Of a stretch of 64,000 nt of DNA, positions 24,436 through 33,463 are shown one piece after another; position 1 is the stretch's first letter, and the number at the start of each line of letters is the position of its first letter. A program made the translations under genes and the position numbers. The stretch comes from Methylobacterium phyllostachyos (GTDB taxonomy: Bacteria > Pseudomonadota > Alphaproteobacteria > Rhizobiales > Beijerinckiaceae). The notes under the pieces are model-generated. The model saw only the letters and a list, made by a program, of their open reading frames with translations, was not told where the DNA came from and made no database searches. The stretch is taken from the NCBI RefSeq assembly GCF_900103445.1, contig NZ_FNHS01000014.1:1-64000 (forward strand), in the 5' to 3' direction.

Positions 24436-25035
24436 ATGTCGAACACCACCTGTCACGAGACCCGTATCGTCTGCATCCGCCATGGGCAGTCGACGTTCAA
24501 CGCCGCCCACAAGCTCGGGGGCGGCGATCCGGGCCTTCTGGACGCCCGGCTGACCGAACTGGGTCAGGCCCAGGCCCGGGCCGCGCGGGATCGCCTGCGC
24601 GCGATCCCGTTCGAGCTCGTGGTGGTCTCGCCGCTCACCCGGGCGATCGAGACCGCCGCGATCCTGTTCGGGGAGCATCCAAGCCGGCCGCACGTGCTGG
24701 TCGAGGTGCTGCACCGCGAGTGCCAGGAGAGCAGCTGCGATGTCGGCCGGGCGGCCTCAGAAATCGCGGCCGAGTTCCCGCATCTCGATGTCGGGCATCT
24801 CCCGGAGATCTGGTGGCACGCGGAGCCGGGCTGCGAGGTCGGCGGCTATCCGGTGGAGCCGCGCCCGCTGTTCGACGCCCGGGTGGCGGCCTTCCGGGAC
24901 TGGCTGCGGGCGCGGCCCGAGCGGACCATCGCGGTCGTCGGGCACGGCACGTTCTTCTACCACCTGACCGGCACGTTCCTGGAGAATTGCGGAACCATCG
25001 AGCTGGATCTCGACGCCGCCCCCGCGGCGGCCTGA
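24436..25035 (+). CDS. Histidine phosphatase family protein
   Basis: The 199-residue product has the phosphoglycerate-mutase fold motifs: the catalytic RHG in IVCIRHGQSTFNAA near residue 15, the arginine in VSPLTRAIETA, and the second histidine in AVVGHGTFFYHLTG near residue 175. It is therefore likely a phosphatase; mutase or fructose bisphosphatase activity cannot be told. It follows the VOC gene by 47 bases in the same direction. Confidence 0.88.
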   Translation: MSNTTCHETRIVCIRHGQSTFNAAHKLGGGDPGLLDARLTELGQAQARAARDRLRAIPFELVVVSPLTRAIETAAILFGEHPSRPHVLVEVLHRECQESSCDVGRAASEIAAEFPHLDVGHLPEIWWHAEPGCEVGGYPVEPRPLFDARVAAFRDWLRARPERTIAVVGHGTFFYHLTGTFLENCGTIELDLDAAPAAA

Positions 25036-25752
25036 TCAGACCGGCGCCAGTCCGCGCGCCGCGTCCAGGCGCTCCCGGGCGCCGTTGACGGCGATCTCCG
25101 GGGCCTGCCGGCCGATCGTCAGCGTCGCATCGAGGATCGCGCAGGCCTCGGCCCAGGTTCCGGCCACGAACGGGGCGGCCCCTTCGGCGACCTCCGCGGC
25201 GCAGCGCGCATCCTCCCCGGCCCTCTGCGCGGCCGTGGCGGTTCTGGAGACGGCGGCGGTCAACGCTCCCTCGCGCCAGCGGCGGGCCTGGGAGGCCGCC
25301 TGCGAGAGCGCCCCGCCCCGCCACGTGGCCGAGCGCGCCGCCGCAAACGCCGCGGGCCAGTCCGGCGCCCCGGCGCAGACTTCCGCATCCTCGGCCATTC
25401 CGGCGATCGCGCAGAGGGGCGCGAGGATGCGCCGAACGCTGTCGAGCGCGAGCCGCCGGGTCCGGGCCGTCTCGACCTCCGGGGTGTCGGCGCTGCCCGA
25501 CAGGCGCAGCACGAAGGCCAGCAGCTGCGGCCGCACCGCATCCGGCATGGCGTCGTTCAACCCGAGGGCGTAGGCGGCGATCGGCCGCGAGAAGCAGGGC
25601 GGGCAATCCGTGCTCGAGCGGATCGCCCGGTAGGGCAGCCCCGCGGCCACGATCGCGGCCTCGTTGATGCAGGTCCCGCCATCGGGGCCGGGGAAGGGGT
25701 GCGATCCGGCGAGCAGGCGCCAGTTCAGGATCGTCGCGAAGTCGGGATGCAT
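25036..25752 (-). CDS. Conserved protein of unknown function
   Basis: The 238-residue product is cytoplasmic by appearance. The N-terminal 90 residues carry a conserved-looking block (ILNWRLLAGSHPFPGPDGG, CINEAAIVAAG, DCPPCFSRPIAAYALGLNDA) that I associate with uncharacterised proteins of Rhizobiales; the rest is Ala-rich helical sequence. The cysteines in TCINEA and DCPPC could bind a metal. It converges with the phosphatase gene and directly abuts it. No function can be assigned. Confidence 0.68.
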   Translation of the reverse strand: MHPDFATILNWRLLAGSHPFPGPDGGTCINEAAIVAAGLPYRAIRSSTDCPPCFSRPIAAYALGLNDAMPDAVRPQLLAFVLRLSGSADTPEVETARTRRLALDSVRRILAPLCAIAGMAEDAEVCAGAPDWPAAFAAARSATWRGGALSQAASQARRWREGALTAAVSRTATAAQRAGEDARCAAEVAEGAAPFVAGTWAEACAILDATLTIGRQAPEIAVNGARERLDAARGLAPV

Positions 25753-25813
25753 CGGCGCGCTCTCCGTCTCGGGCGCTCAGCGTGGCACGCCGCGGCCCGG
25801 AAGGCGAGGCCCC

Positions 25814-26806
25814 TCAGCCGCCCAGCGTCGGCACGAGGCCCGAGAGCATCGCGGCCCCGAGCACCAGCACGAAGGCGGCGGCCACCAGTTCGAGGCTGCC
25901 GAGCGCCAGCAGCCCCGTCCGGCCCCGCCCGCCCGCGAGGCGCAGAGCCACGCGCTTGGCGAAGACCGCAACGCCGGCGAGGGCCGTGGTGGTGAGCGCC
26001 GTCCCCAGCGCCATGGCCAGCACAGCCAGCACGCCCGCCCCCGGCACGCCCTGCGACACCGCGAAGACCAGCACCAGCACCGCCCCCGCGCAGGGGCGCG
26101 AGCCCGCGGCCAGGACCACGCCGGCCCGCTCGCGCCAGGTATCCATCGTCTCGAGGGCCTGCGGCCCGGGCAGGTGGCTGCAGCCGGGCCCGCAGACGGC
26201 GTCGAGCTGGACGAGGCGACCGGCCTTGCGCCAGGTCAGCACCAGCCCGATCAGGGCGACGAGAGCAAAGCTCACGGTCTCGATCAGGGTACCGGCCCGG
26301 GTGATGCCCGCCGCGGTGGCGTTGAGGATCAGGCTGCCGATCCCCACGATCGCCCCGGCGACGGCGGCCTGGAGCAGGGCCGCGCAGAGGCTCAGCGCGC
26401 AGCCGCGCCGGAACGCCCGCTCCCCCGCCAGGATGTAGCCGGCGATCACCGCCTTGCCGTGGCCGGGCCCGGCGGCGTGGAACACGCCGTAGGCAAAGGC
26501 GAGCCCGATCAGCGGGCTCCAGCTGCCGCCACCCCGGAGCGCGCTCACGGCGGCGTTGAGGCTGCGCGAAAAGCTCGCCTGGAGGGCCAGGATGATTCCG
26601 CCGAGGCCGGTCGCCGCCGGGGCGGCCTCGCGAAAGCCGATCCCGAAGGGCGAGCGCGGCGGCGGGGCGGTGAGGCCGGGCGCCACGAGCCACGCGATCC
26701 CGGCGGCCATGAGCGCGGCCAGCCCGATCGCCGCCGCCATGAGGCCGAGCCTCAAGCCCAGCCGCCCCGCCCCGGCGGGGGCGGCGATCCCGATCCCTAC
26801 GGACAT
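25814..26806 (-). CDS. NicO-family nickel/cobalt transporter
   Basis: The 330-residue membrane protein has about six to seven helices and the NicO/RcnA signature HAAGPGHGKAVIAGYIL, plus a second conserved spot AAGSRPCAGAVLVLVFAVSQG. The cysteine pair in CGPGCSH lies in a loop between helices. Members export or import Ni2+/Co2+. The start overlaps by 10 bases the end of the DUF1007 gene upstream, so the two are translationally coupled, as is common for this pair. Confidence 0.88.
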   Translation of the reverse strand: MSVGIGIAAPAGAGRLGLRLGLMAAAIGLAALMAAGIAWLVAPGLTAPPPRSPFGIGFREAAPAATGLGGIILALQASFSRSLNAAVSALRGGGSWSPLIGLAFAYGVFHAAGPGHGKAVIAGYILAGERAFRRGCALSLCAALLQAAVAGAIVGIGSLILNATAAGITRAGTLIETVSFALVALIGLVLTWRKAGRLVQLDAVCGPGCSHLPGPQALETMDTWRERAGVVLAAGSRPCAGAVLVLVFAVSQGVPGAGVLAVLAMALGTALTTTALAGVAVFAKRVALRLAGGRGRTGLLALGSLELVAAAFVLVLGAAMLSGLVPTLGG

Positions 26807-27456
26807 GCGACGAGCACCCGGCTGGCGAACTGCACGCCGTAGGTCGAGGCGGCGGTCAGGGCTTCGAAGAACGCCTCGGTCATGCCCGGAGACCCCGCCT
26901 CCGCGGTCTTGGGCTGCTCGGTCTTCGGGCGGGTGACGGTGGCGGCACAGCCCTGCGGCGCGCCGGCCAGCGTCGCGGCGTCGGCCCCCTCCGCGAACGA
27001 GAAGGCGACGAAGTAGGTCGGGTCATAGACCTCCAGCGCCGCGATCCCCCGCCCCTGCTGGACCGGAGTCTTCAACGGCAGCAGGAAGGTCATGACCAGG
27101 GCCTTGTCCTCCATATGGGCCGCCGGCTCCTTCGGATCGGCGAAGGCCTGTTCCTTGCCGCCGACCTTCAGCTTGGTGAAGTAGCCGAATTCGGCCAGGT
27201 TGGCGGTGTTCTCGGCGGCAAGCCCGGCGAGTTCGTCCGGGCTGAGCTTGCCGTCCTTGTTGGTGTCGAGGCCCTGCGTGACGAAGGCGGTGTATTCAGG
27301 GTCGAAGCTCCAGGTGTCGCGCACGCCGACGAGCTTGCCGCCCTCGTAGACGAGCTGCGCCTTGGCGGTGACCCAGACGTGGGGGTGGGCGGAGGCGCCC
27401 GAGGCTGCGCAGGCGAGGAGGGCAGCCAGGGAGAGGCTGCGGAGCGGGATCGGCAT
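26797..27456 (-). CDS. DUF1007 periplasmic protein, partner of NicO
   Basis: From MPIPLRSL the 219-residue product has a signal peptide (cleavage near ASGASA-HPH) and the DUF1007 opening HPHVWVTAKAQLVYEGGK. The DTNKDGKLSPDEL segment around residue 75 has the spacing of an EF-hand calcium loop. DUF1007 proteins are usually encoded with NicO transporters and are thought to work with them in metal handling. The upstream frame to 27525 is not supported by composition or homology cues. Confidence 0.85.
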   Translation of the reverse strand: MPIPLRSLSLAALLACAASGASAHPHVWVTAKAQLVYEGGKLVGVRDTWSFDPEYTAFVTQGLDTNKDGKLSPDELAGLAAENTANLAEFGYFTKLKVGGKEQAFADPKEPAAHMEDKALVMTFLLPLKTPVQQGRGIAALEVYDPTYFVAFSFAEGADAATLAGAPQGCAATVTRPKTEQPKTAEAGSPGMTEAFFEALTAASTYGVQFASRVLVACP

Positions 27457-27768
27457 CAGGCGCGGAACCTCGGCGGCCGGCGGTCGAAGCGAAGAGCGTT
27501 CGGTTCTCGCCGGCCGGTGGGGCAAAAGCGAGGCGCGGCCGTTGACCCGCCTCGTTGCGGCCGGCTAGCGTAACCGCGTCGAAAATGGCTGGCTTGGTCT
27601 GGGTAGGCCCAAGCCCTTCCCCGCACGGGAAGCACTGGTCGGCGCCCGACGCGAAGGTCGCGCGCCCGATCCCCCGACAGTCCCGGCGCCGCGCGCGCCT
27701 CACGGGTCTGTCCGGTGGCCATTCTGACGATGCCGCTCCGGCTGACCCTGTTCGCAAGGAGCAGCCCC

Positions 27769-28689
27769 GTGTCCATCCTCGATCCGTCACGGCCGATCCT
27801 GGTCTATCTCGCCAACGGCGTGCAGGGCCGTGCCGTCGTCCGCGCCGCCCTCCGCCGGAACCTCCGGGTGCGGGCTCTGGTCCGCGATCCCGCTCGAGCC
27901 GCCGCGCTGGCGGGATCCGGCGTGGAACTGGTCCAGGGCGATCTCCACGATGCGGCCTCGCTCCGGCGGGTGAGCGCCGGCCTCGCCCATGCCGTGCTCC
28001 AGATCCCCACCGGGCCCGCGCAGGTGATGGGTTCGGCGGCCGCCAACGCCCTGGCGGCGGCCTCGGCCTGCGGGTTCGAATCCCTGATCCTGAAGCTCGC
28101 CAGCGCGAGCCGGCCCTCCCCCTGCCCGGAGCCGAGCTTCGTCGCCAGCTATGCGGTCGAGGATCTGGTGCGGCGCTCCGGCCTGCCCTTCGCCATCGTG
28201 CGTCCGACCCTCTATCTCGACAATCTCCTGAAGCCGTCGGCCCGCAAGGACATTGCCGAGGCCGGTCTGTTCGCGCCGCCGATCCCCGCCGCGCAGCGGA
28301 TCGCCTGGACCTCGGCCGATGATTGTGCCGAAGCGGCGCTCACCCTGCTGGAGCGCGGCGCCTACGGGGGTGATCATCGGCTCGCCGGCCCGGAGAGCGT
28401 GACGGGCGATACCTTCGCGGCCCGGGTCGCAGCCGGGCTCGGCCGGCCGTTGGTCTACCGCGCCCAGTCGCTCGAGGCGTTCGAGCGGGAGATCGATGCC
28501 GCGATGGGCGCCGGCAGCGGCTCGGTGGTCGCCTCGAAGTTCCGCTACTTCGCCGGGCATCCGGAGGAGGCGCAGTCGATCCTCGCGGATCCGTTCGCGC
28601 CCCGGCCCGGTCTGGAGGGCTTCCGTCCGACCGGCATCACCGAATGGGTCCGAGCGCACCGGCAGGCGCTCCTCGGGACAGCCGGGTGA
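27769..28689 (+). CDS. NmrA-like NAD(P)-binding oxidoreductase
   Basis: The GTG at 27769 with AAGGAG seven bases upstream decides the start and gives 306 residues. The N-terminal Rossmann-like part has VYLANGVQGRAVVRAALRR in place of the classical GxxGxxG, followed by RVRALVRDPARAAAL and GDLHDAASL, the atypical-SDR/NmrA pattern. A catalytic YxxxK is not evident, as in NmrA and related redox-sensing or quinone reductase-like proteins. It stands alone and divergent from the metal genes. The substrate is unknown. Confidence 0.8.
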   Translation: MSILDPSRPILVYLANGVQGRAVVRAALRRNLRVRALVRDPARAAALAGSGVELVQGDLHDAASLRRVSAGLAHAVLQIPTGPAQVMGSAAANALAAASACGFESLILKLASASRPSPCPEPSFVASYAVEDLVRRSGLPFAIVRPTLYLDNLLKPSARKDIAEAGLFAPPIPAAQRIAWTSADDCAEAALTLLERGAYGGDHRLAGPESVTGDTFAARVAAGLGRPLVYRAQSLEAFEREIDAAMGAGSGSVVASKFRYFAGHPEEAQSILADPFAPRPGLEGFRPTGITEWVRAHRQALLGTAG

Positions 28690-28695
28690 GGCCGC

Positions 28696-29601
28696 CTACT
28701 CGCCCGCGTCGAGGCCCATGAGCTGGAAGCTCACCCGCAGGTCGTTCGACATCGGGATGTCGAGGCGCTCGCCGTTGGGCAGGCGCTTGAGGAACCAGCG
28801 CTCGTAGGTCCAGCGCAAAGCCCGGGACTCGGCGAGCCGCGTGAAGGTCTGCTGCACGAGGCCGGCGAGTTCGGGATCGTCCTTGCGGAACATGATGCCG
28901 TAGGGCTCGTAGGAGAGCTTGTCGGGCAGCACCGTGTAGTCGGACCCGTCCTTTGCGTCCGTGGCGATCAGCCCGTAGAGCAGCACGTCGTCGGTGGCGA
29001 AGGCGTTGGCCTTGCCGGCCTTCACCATCGCGTAAGAGGCGGCGTGGTCGGGCGCTGTCACGACCTGCGCGTCGATCTTCAGGCGGGCGAGCTGGTCGCG
29101 CACCGCCTTCTCGTTGGTGGTGCCGGCGGTGACCACGACAATCTTGCCGCCGAGGTCGCGATAGGAGGCGATGCCCGAGCCCCGCTTCACCAAGAGCTGC
29201 GTCGCACTGATGTAATCCACCGGCGAGAACGCGACCTGCCTGCGCCGCTCCGCATTGGCGGTGGTCGAGCCGCATTCGAGGTCGATCTTGCTTGAGGTCA
29301 CCGCCTCGATGCGGGTCTCGGCGGTGACCGGCGCGTAGCGGATTTTCACCGGCCGGCCGATCGCCGCCTGGATGTCGTCGGCGATCTCGCCGCACAGGTC
29401 GAGGGCGTAGCCGATCGCCCTCGGGCTGCCGTCCGGGTTCTTGCCCTCCACGAAGGAGAACGGCACCGAGCTTTCCCGATAGCCGAGCACGATCTCACCG
29501 CGCTCGGCGACGCTCTTAAGGGTGCCGGTGAGCACCTCGATGGCGGAAGCGGGCGTCGTCGCCAGCGCCAGGATTAGAACCGCGACGAGCCGCATCGTCA
29601 T
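28696..29601 (-). CDS. Solitary ABC-type amino acid binding protein
   Basis: The 301-residue product has a signal peptide (MRLVAVLILALATTPASA) and the type-3 binding protein fold of glutamate/aspartate receptors: GEIVLGYRESSVPFSF, IGYALDLCGEIADDI, IDLECGSTTANAERR and AFATDDVLLYGL. It is close in sequence to the gltI product at 37107. No permease or ATPase gene lies nearby; instead it follows dctA by 28 bases. The ATG at 29601 is used; the frame opens further into dctA. Confidence 0.88.
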   Translation of the reverse strand: MTMRLVAVLILALATTPASAIEVLTGTLKSVAERGEIVLGYRESSVPFSFVEGKNPDGSPRAIGYALDLCGEIADDIQAAIGRPVKIRYAPVTAETRIEAVTSSKIDLECGSTTANAERRRQVAFSPVDYISATQLLVKRGSGIASYRDLGGKIVVVTAGTTNEKAVRDQLARLKIDAQVVTAPDHAASYAMVKAGKANAFATDDVLLYGLIATDAKDGSDYTVLPDKLSYEPYGIMFRKDDPELAGLVQQTFTRLAESRALRWTYERWFLKRLPNGERLDIPMSNDLRVSFQLMGLDAGE

Positions 29602-29629
29602 CACCCGTTCTTCGAGACTGGTCTCTCGA

Positions 29630-30910
29630 TCACTCTGCCGGCGAGACCACGGTGCCCACATGATCCAGCCGCTGGTCGGTGGCGGTGAGCTGCCCCTCCC
29701 ACTTGGCCACCGCCACCGTGGCGACGCTGTTGCCGAGCACGTTGGTGGCCGAGCGGCCCATGTCGAGGAACTGGTCGATGCCGATGATCAGCAGCAGCCC
29801 CGCCTCCGGGATGTTGAACTGCGTCAGCGTCGCCGAGATCACCACCAGTGAGGCGCGCGGCACGCCCGCCATGCCCTTCGAGGTCACCATCAGCAGGAAC
29901 AGCATGGTGAGCTGCTGACCCCAGGTCAGCGGGATGTTGTAGGCCTGGGCGATGAACATCACCGCGAAGGTGCAGTACATCATCGAGCCGTCGAGGTTGA
30001 ACGAGTAGCCCATCGGCAGCACGAAGGAGGTGATGCGGTTGGGCACGCCGAACTGTTCGAGGTTCGTGAGCATCTTCGGGTAGGCCGCCTCGCTCGACGC
30101 GGTCGAGAAGGCGAGCACGAAGGGCTCCTTGATCAGGTTGATGAGCCGCATGATGCCGCCGCCCCCGAGCATCAGGAAGCCGACGCCCATCAGCAGCGCC
30201 CAGAGCACCGCGAGACCGATGTAGAACTCGATGAGGAACTTGCCGTAGGTGATCAGCACGCCGATCCCCTGCGTGGTGATGGTCGCGGCGATCGCGGCGA
30301 ACACCGCCACGGGGGCGAACAGCATCACGTAGCCCGTCACCTTCAGCATGACGTCGGCCACGCCCTCGATGCCCTTGGCCAGGAAGTGCCCCTTCTCGCC
30401 GAGCGCGGCCAGCGCCACGCCGAAGAAGATCGAGAACACGACGATCTGCAGGATCTCGTTGTTGGCCATCGCCTCCACGGCGCTCTTGGGCACCAGGTGG
30501 GTCACGAATTCCTTGAGCGAGAGCGAGGCGGTCTTCAGCCCCGTTCCGGCGCCGACATCGGGCAGCGGCAGGTTCAGGTTCACCCCCGGCTGCATGAGGT
30601 TCACCAGGACGAGGCCCAGCATCAGCGAGCAGAACGAGGCGCCCACGAACCAGAGCAACGCCTTTCCGCCGACGCGGCCCACCGCGGCCGTGTCGCCGAG
30701 ATGCGCGATTCCCACCACCAGCGTCGAGAACACGAGCGGGGCGATGATCATCTTGATCAGGCGCAGGAAGACGTCGGAAATCAGCGCGATGTAACCGGCG
30801 ATCTCCTTGGCGGTCTGCGGATCGGGCCACGTGATGCTGCAGGCGTAGCCCACCGCGATCCCGAGGAGCATGCCGACGAAGATCATCGTCGTGAGTCGTG
30901 AACCTGTCAT
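29630..30910 (-). CDS. dctA: C4-dicarboxylate:cation symporter DctA
   Basis: The 426-residue membrane protein is a DAACS-family symporter for succinate, fumarate, malate and aspartate. The hallmark serine-rich reentrant loop FSTASSEAAYPKML and the substrate motif SFNLDGSMMYCTFAVMF are intact, as are the helix hairpins ending GIDQFLDMGRSATNVLGN. It is followed by a periplasmic binding protein gene, an unusual pairing for a secondary carrier. A 27-base inverted repeat sits 41 bases before its start. Confidence 0.96.
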   Translation of the reverse strand: MTGSRLTTMIFVGMLLGIAVGYACSITWPDPQTAKEIAGYIALISDVFLRLIKMIIAPLVFSTLVVGIAHLGDTAAVGRVGGKALLWFVGASFCSLMLGLVLVNLMQPGVNLNLPLPDVGAGTGLKTASLSLKEFVTHLVPKSAVEAMANNEILQIVVFSIFFGVALAALGEKGHFLAKGIEGVADVMLKVTGYVMLFAPVAVFAAIAATITTQGIGVLITYGKFLIEFYIGLAVLWALLMGVGFLMLGGGGIMRLINLIKEPFVLAFSTASSEAAYPKMLTNLEQFGVPNRITSFVLPMGYSFNLDGSMMYCTFAVMFIAQAYNIPLTWGQQLTMLFLLMVTSKGMAGVPRASLVVISATLTQFNIPEAGLLLIIGIDQFLDMGRSATNVLGNSVATVAVAKWEGQLTATDQRLDHVGTVVSPAE

Positions 30911-30950
30911 TGGACGGCTCCTCGCCTATGCCCGGGATGAGCGAGCATTA

Positions 30951-30977
30951 CAGTTCGTTAACGTGAAGCACGAACTG
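30951..30977 (-). promoter_or_regulatory. Inverted repeat before dctA
   Basis: CAGTTCGT (30951-30958) and ACGAACTG (30970-30977) are perfect complements with an 11-base spacer, 41 bases upstream of the dctA start. A regulator binding site or a transcript-start hairpin is possible. Confidence 0.45.
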
Positions 30978-31151
30978 CGCCATACGCAAGCCCGGACGCG
31001 GGCGATTACTAGCGTCTTCGACTGTTTTCACGCGACGCCTGGGGGGGGATGAAACCTGTGGCCGGCGTGCTACGGCTGCGGTACGGGACTTGCCCTGCCA
31101 AGCTGCCTGCGGTCTCAACAGGCGGCCCGGAACCTACATGCGCGAGAGTAC

Positions 31152-32069
31152 ATGGACGTCTTCGTACAGCAGCTCATCAACGGCCTGACGCTCGGCTCCA
31201 TCTACGGTCTGATCGCCATCGGCTACACGATGGTGTTCGGCATCATCGGCATGGTGAACTTCGCCCACGGCGACGTCTTCATGGTCTCCTGCTTCATCGC
31301 GCTCATCACCTTCCTGCTGCTCACCGTGTGGCTGGGCGTCAGCTCCATCGCGCTGGCCTTCCTCGTGGTTCTGGTGGTTGCCATGGTGCTCACCGCCCTG
31401 TGGGGTTGGGCAATCGAGCGCGTCGCCTACCGACCGTTGCGCGGCTCGTTCCGGCTGGCGCCGCTGATCTCGGCGATCGGCGTGTCGATCTTCCTGTCGA
31501 ACTTCGTGCAGGTGGTGCAGGGCGCGCGCAACAAGCCGACCCCGCCGATGTTCTCAGGGGGAATCACCCTGTTCGAGCGCGACGGCTATGCGGTGTTCCT
31601 GGCCTGGAAGCAGGTGCTGATCATGGCGGTGACGGCCGTGCTGCTCACCGGCTTCTGGTATCTCGTGCAGCGCACGCCGTTCGGCCGGGCCCAGCGCGCC
31701 TGCGAGCAGGACCGCAAGATGGCCGCACTCCTCGGCATCGACGTCGACCGGACGATCTCGCTGACCTTCGTGCTCGGCGCCGCGCTGGCGGCCGTCGCGG
31801 GCGTCCTCTACCTGATGTATTACGGCGTCGTGTCGTTCTCGGACGGGTTCGTGCCCGGCGTGAAGGCGTTCACCGCGGCGGTGCTGGGCGGCATCGGCTC
31901 CCTGCCGGGCGCAGTGCTCGGCGGCCTGATCATCGGGCTGATCGAGACCTTCTGGTCCGCCTACTTCTCCATCGAGTACAAGGACGTCGCGGCGTTCTCG
32001 ATCCTGGCGATCGTGCTGATCTTTATGCCCTCGGGCATCCTGGGCCGGCCCGAGGTCGAGAAAGTCTGA
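31152..32069 (+). CDS. livH: Branched-chain amino acid ABC permease LivH
   Basis: The 305-residue permease has the LivH pattern of eight or so helices: QQLINGLTLGSIYGLIAIGY at the start, GMVNFAHGDVFM, and the cytoplasmic loop RTPFGRAQRACEQDRKMAAL that contacts the ATPase. It imports branched-chain or related amino acids with LivM. It is the first gene of livH-livM-livG-livF-membrane protein-binding protein. Its stop overlaps the livM ATG by one base (TGATG). Confidence 0.95.
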   Translation: MDVFVQQLINGLTLGSIYGLIAIGYTMVFGIIGMVNFAHGDVFMVSCFIALITFLLLTVWLGVSSIALAFLVVLVVAMVLTALWGWAIERVAYRPLRGSFRLAPLISAIGVSIFLSNFVQVVQGARNKPTPPMFSGGITLFERDGYAVFLAWKQVLIMAVTAVLLTGFWYLVQRTPFGRAQRACEQDRKMAALLGIDVDRTISLTFVLGAALAAVAGVLYLMYYGVVSFSDGFVPGVKAFTAAVLGGIGSLPGAVLGGLIIGLIETFWSAYFSIEYKDVAAFSILAIVLIFMPSGILGRPEVEKV

Positions 32070-33463
32070 TGGCCGCCTCGCAGACTGCCCTCCCCGGCTC
32101 GGTGATGGCCGGCATCCTGCGCGACGCCGCCCTCTACGCCCTGGTCACCCTCGGCCTGTGCGTGCCGCTCATCGCCTACCGCACCGATCCCGGCCCGGGG
32201 ACCGAGCTGGTGCTCGTGCCGCGCTGGGGGCTGGTGGCGGCGCTCTGCGCGGCGATCTTCGTCGCCCGCATCGTCCAGCGGCTGGTGCTGCTACGCCGGG
32301 ACGCGCGGCGGGCGCTCACCCCCTCCCCGGCCCAGGCGACCGAGGCGGTCCACGGCGAGCCCGATGCCGGCCAGAAGACCTCGAAGGTCGGGCTCTACAT
32401 CTTCATCGCCGTCGCGTTGACCCTGCCGATCCTCGCGGCCGTCGCCACCGGCGGCCTGTCCTCGGCCCGCTACTGGATCGACCTCGGCATCCTCATCCTA
32501 ACCTACGTGATGCTCGGCTGGGGCCTGAACATCGTGGTTGGTCTCGCGGGCCTGCTCGATCTCGGCTACGTCGCCTTCTATGCGGTCGGCGCCTATTCCT
32601 ACGCGCTGCTCTCGACCACCTTCGGCCTGTCCTTCTGGATCTGCCTGCCGCTCGCCGGGCTGTTCGCCGGCCTGTGGGGGATGATCCTGGGCTTCCCGGT
32701 GCTGCGCCTGCGCGGCGACTACCTCGCCATCGTGACGCTCGCCTTCGGCGAGATCATCCGCCTCGTGCTGATCAACTGGACCGACGTGACCGGCGGCGGG
32801 GCCGGCATCTCGTCGATCCCGCGGGCGACCTTCTTCGGGATCCCGTTCACGGCCGGCGAAGGCGGGTTCGCGGCGACCTTCGGCATCCCATACGATTCGA
32901 TGCACCGGCTGGTGTTTCTCTACTACCTGATCCTGGCGCTCGCCCTGATCACCAACTTCGTCACCCTGCGCCTGCGCCGCCTGCCGATCGGACGGGCCTG
33001 GGAGGCGCTCCGCGAAGACGAGATCGCCTGCCGGTCGCTGGGCATCAACACGACGGCGGTCAAGCTCACCGCCTTCGCGCTGGGTGCGGCCTTCGGCGGC
33101 TTCGCGGGCTCGTTCTTCGCCGTGCGCCAGGGCTTCATCAGCCCGGAGAGCTTCAACTTCCTGGAGAGCGCCATCATCCTGGCGATCGTGGTGCTCGGCG
33201 GCATGGGCAGCCAGGTCGGCGTCGCGATCGCCGCGGTGGCGATGGTCGGCGGCCCGGAGATGCTGCGCAACCTCGGCTTCCTGAAGGCCGTGTTCGGCGA
33301 GGGCTTCGATCCCAACGAGTACCGCCTGCTGCTGTTCGGCCTCGCCATGGTGGCCATGATGGTCTGGCGGCCCCGGGGGCTGATCTCGGTGCGCCTGCCC
33401 TCGGTCTCGCTCGGCGAGCGCCGCGCCGTCTCGGGCGCCCATGTCAGCGAGGGGCACGGCTGA
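32069..33463 (+). CDS. livM: Branched-chain amino acid ABC permease LivM
   Basis: LivM here has 464 residues. The C-terminal 320 or so have the family motifs YVMLGWGLNIVVGLAGLLDL, GYVAFYAVGAYSYALLS and the ATPase-contact loop RRLPIGRAWEALREDEIACR. The N-terminal 120 residues add extra helices and a cytoplasmic linker (ALTPSPAQATEAVHGEPD), as in the longer LivM type of proteobacteria. The ATG at 32069 overlaps the livH stop, and its own stop overlaps livG. Confidence 0.95.
   Translation: MAASQTALPGSVMAGILRDAALYALVTLGLCVPLIAYRTDPGPGTELVLVPRWGLVAALCAAIFVARIVQRLVLLRRDARRALTPSPAQATEAVHGEPDAGQKTSKVGLYIFIAVALTLPILAAVATGGLSSARYWIDLGILILTYVMLGWGLNIVVGLAGLLDLGYVAFYAVGAYSYALLSTTFGLSFWICLPLAGLFAGLWGMILGFPVLRLRGDYLAIVTLAFGEIIRLVLINWTDVTGGGAGISSIPRATFFGIPFTAGEGGFAATFGIPYDSMHRLVFLYYLILALALITNFVTLRLRRLPIGRAWEALREDEIACRSLGINTTAVKLTAFALGAAFGGFAGSFFAVRQGFISPESFNFLESAIILAIVVLGGMGSQVGVAIAAVAMVGGPEMLRNLGFLKAVFGEGFDPNEYRLLLFGLAMVAMMVWRPRGLISVRLPSVSLGERRAVSGAHVSEGHG

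Noticed and set aside
27457..27768. Cobalamin or NiCo riboswitch before the DUF1007-NicO pair
   Set aside because: GC-rich hairpins such as CTTCCCCGCACGGGAAG are present, but the invariant cobalamin-box elements (GCCACUG and the AAAGGGAA segment in order) are missing.
30911..31151. Small gene between dctA and livH
   Set aside because: Short frames only, none with a ribosome binding site or recognisable pattern.
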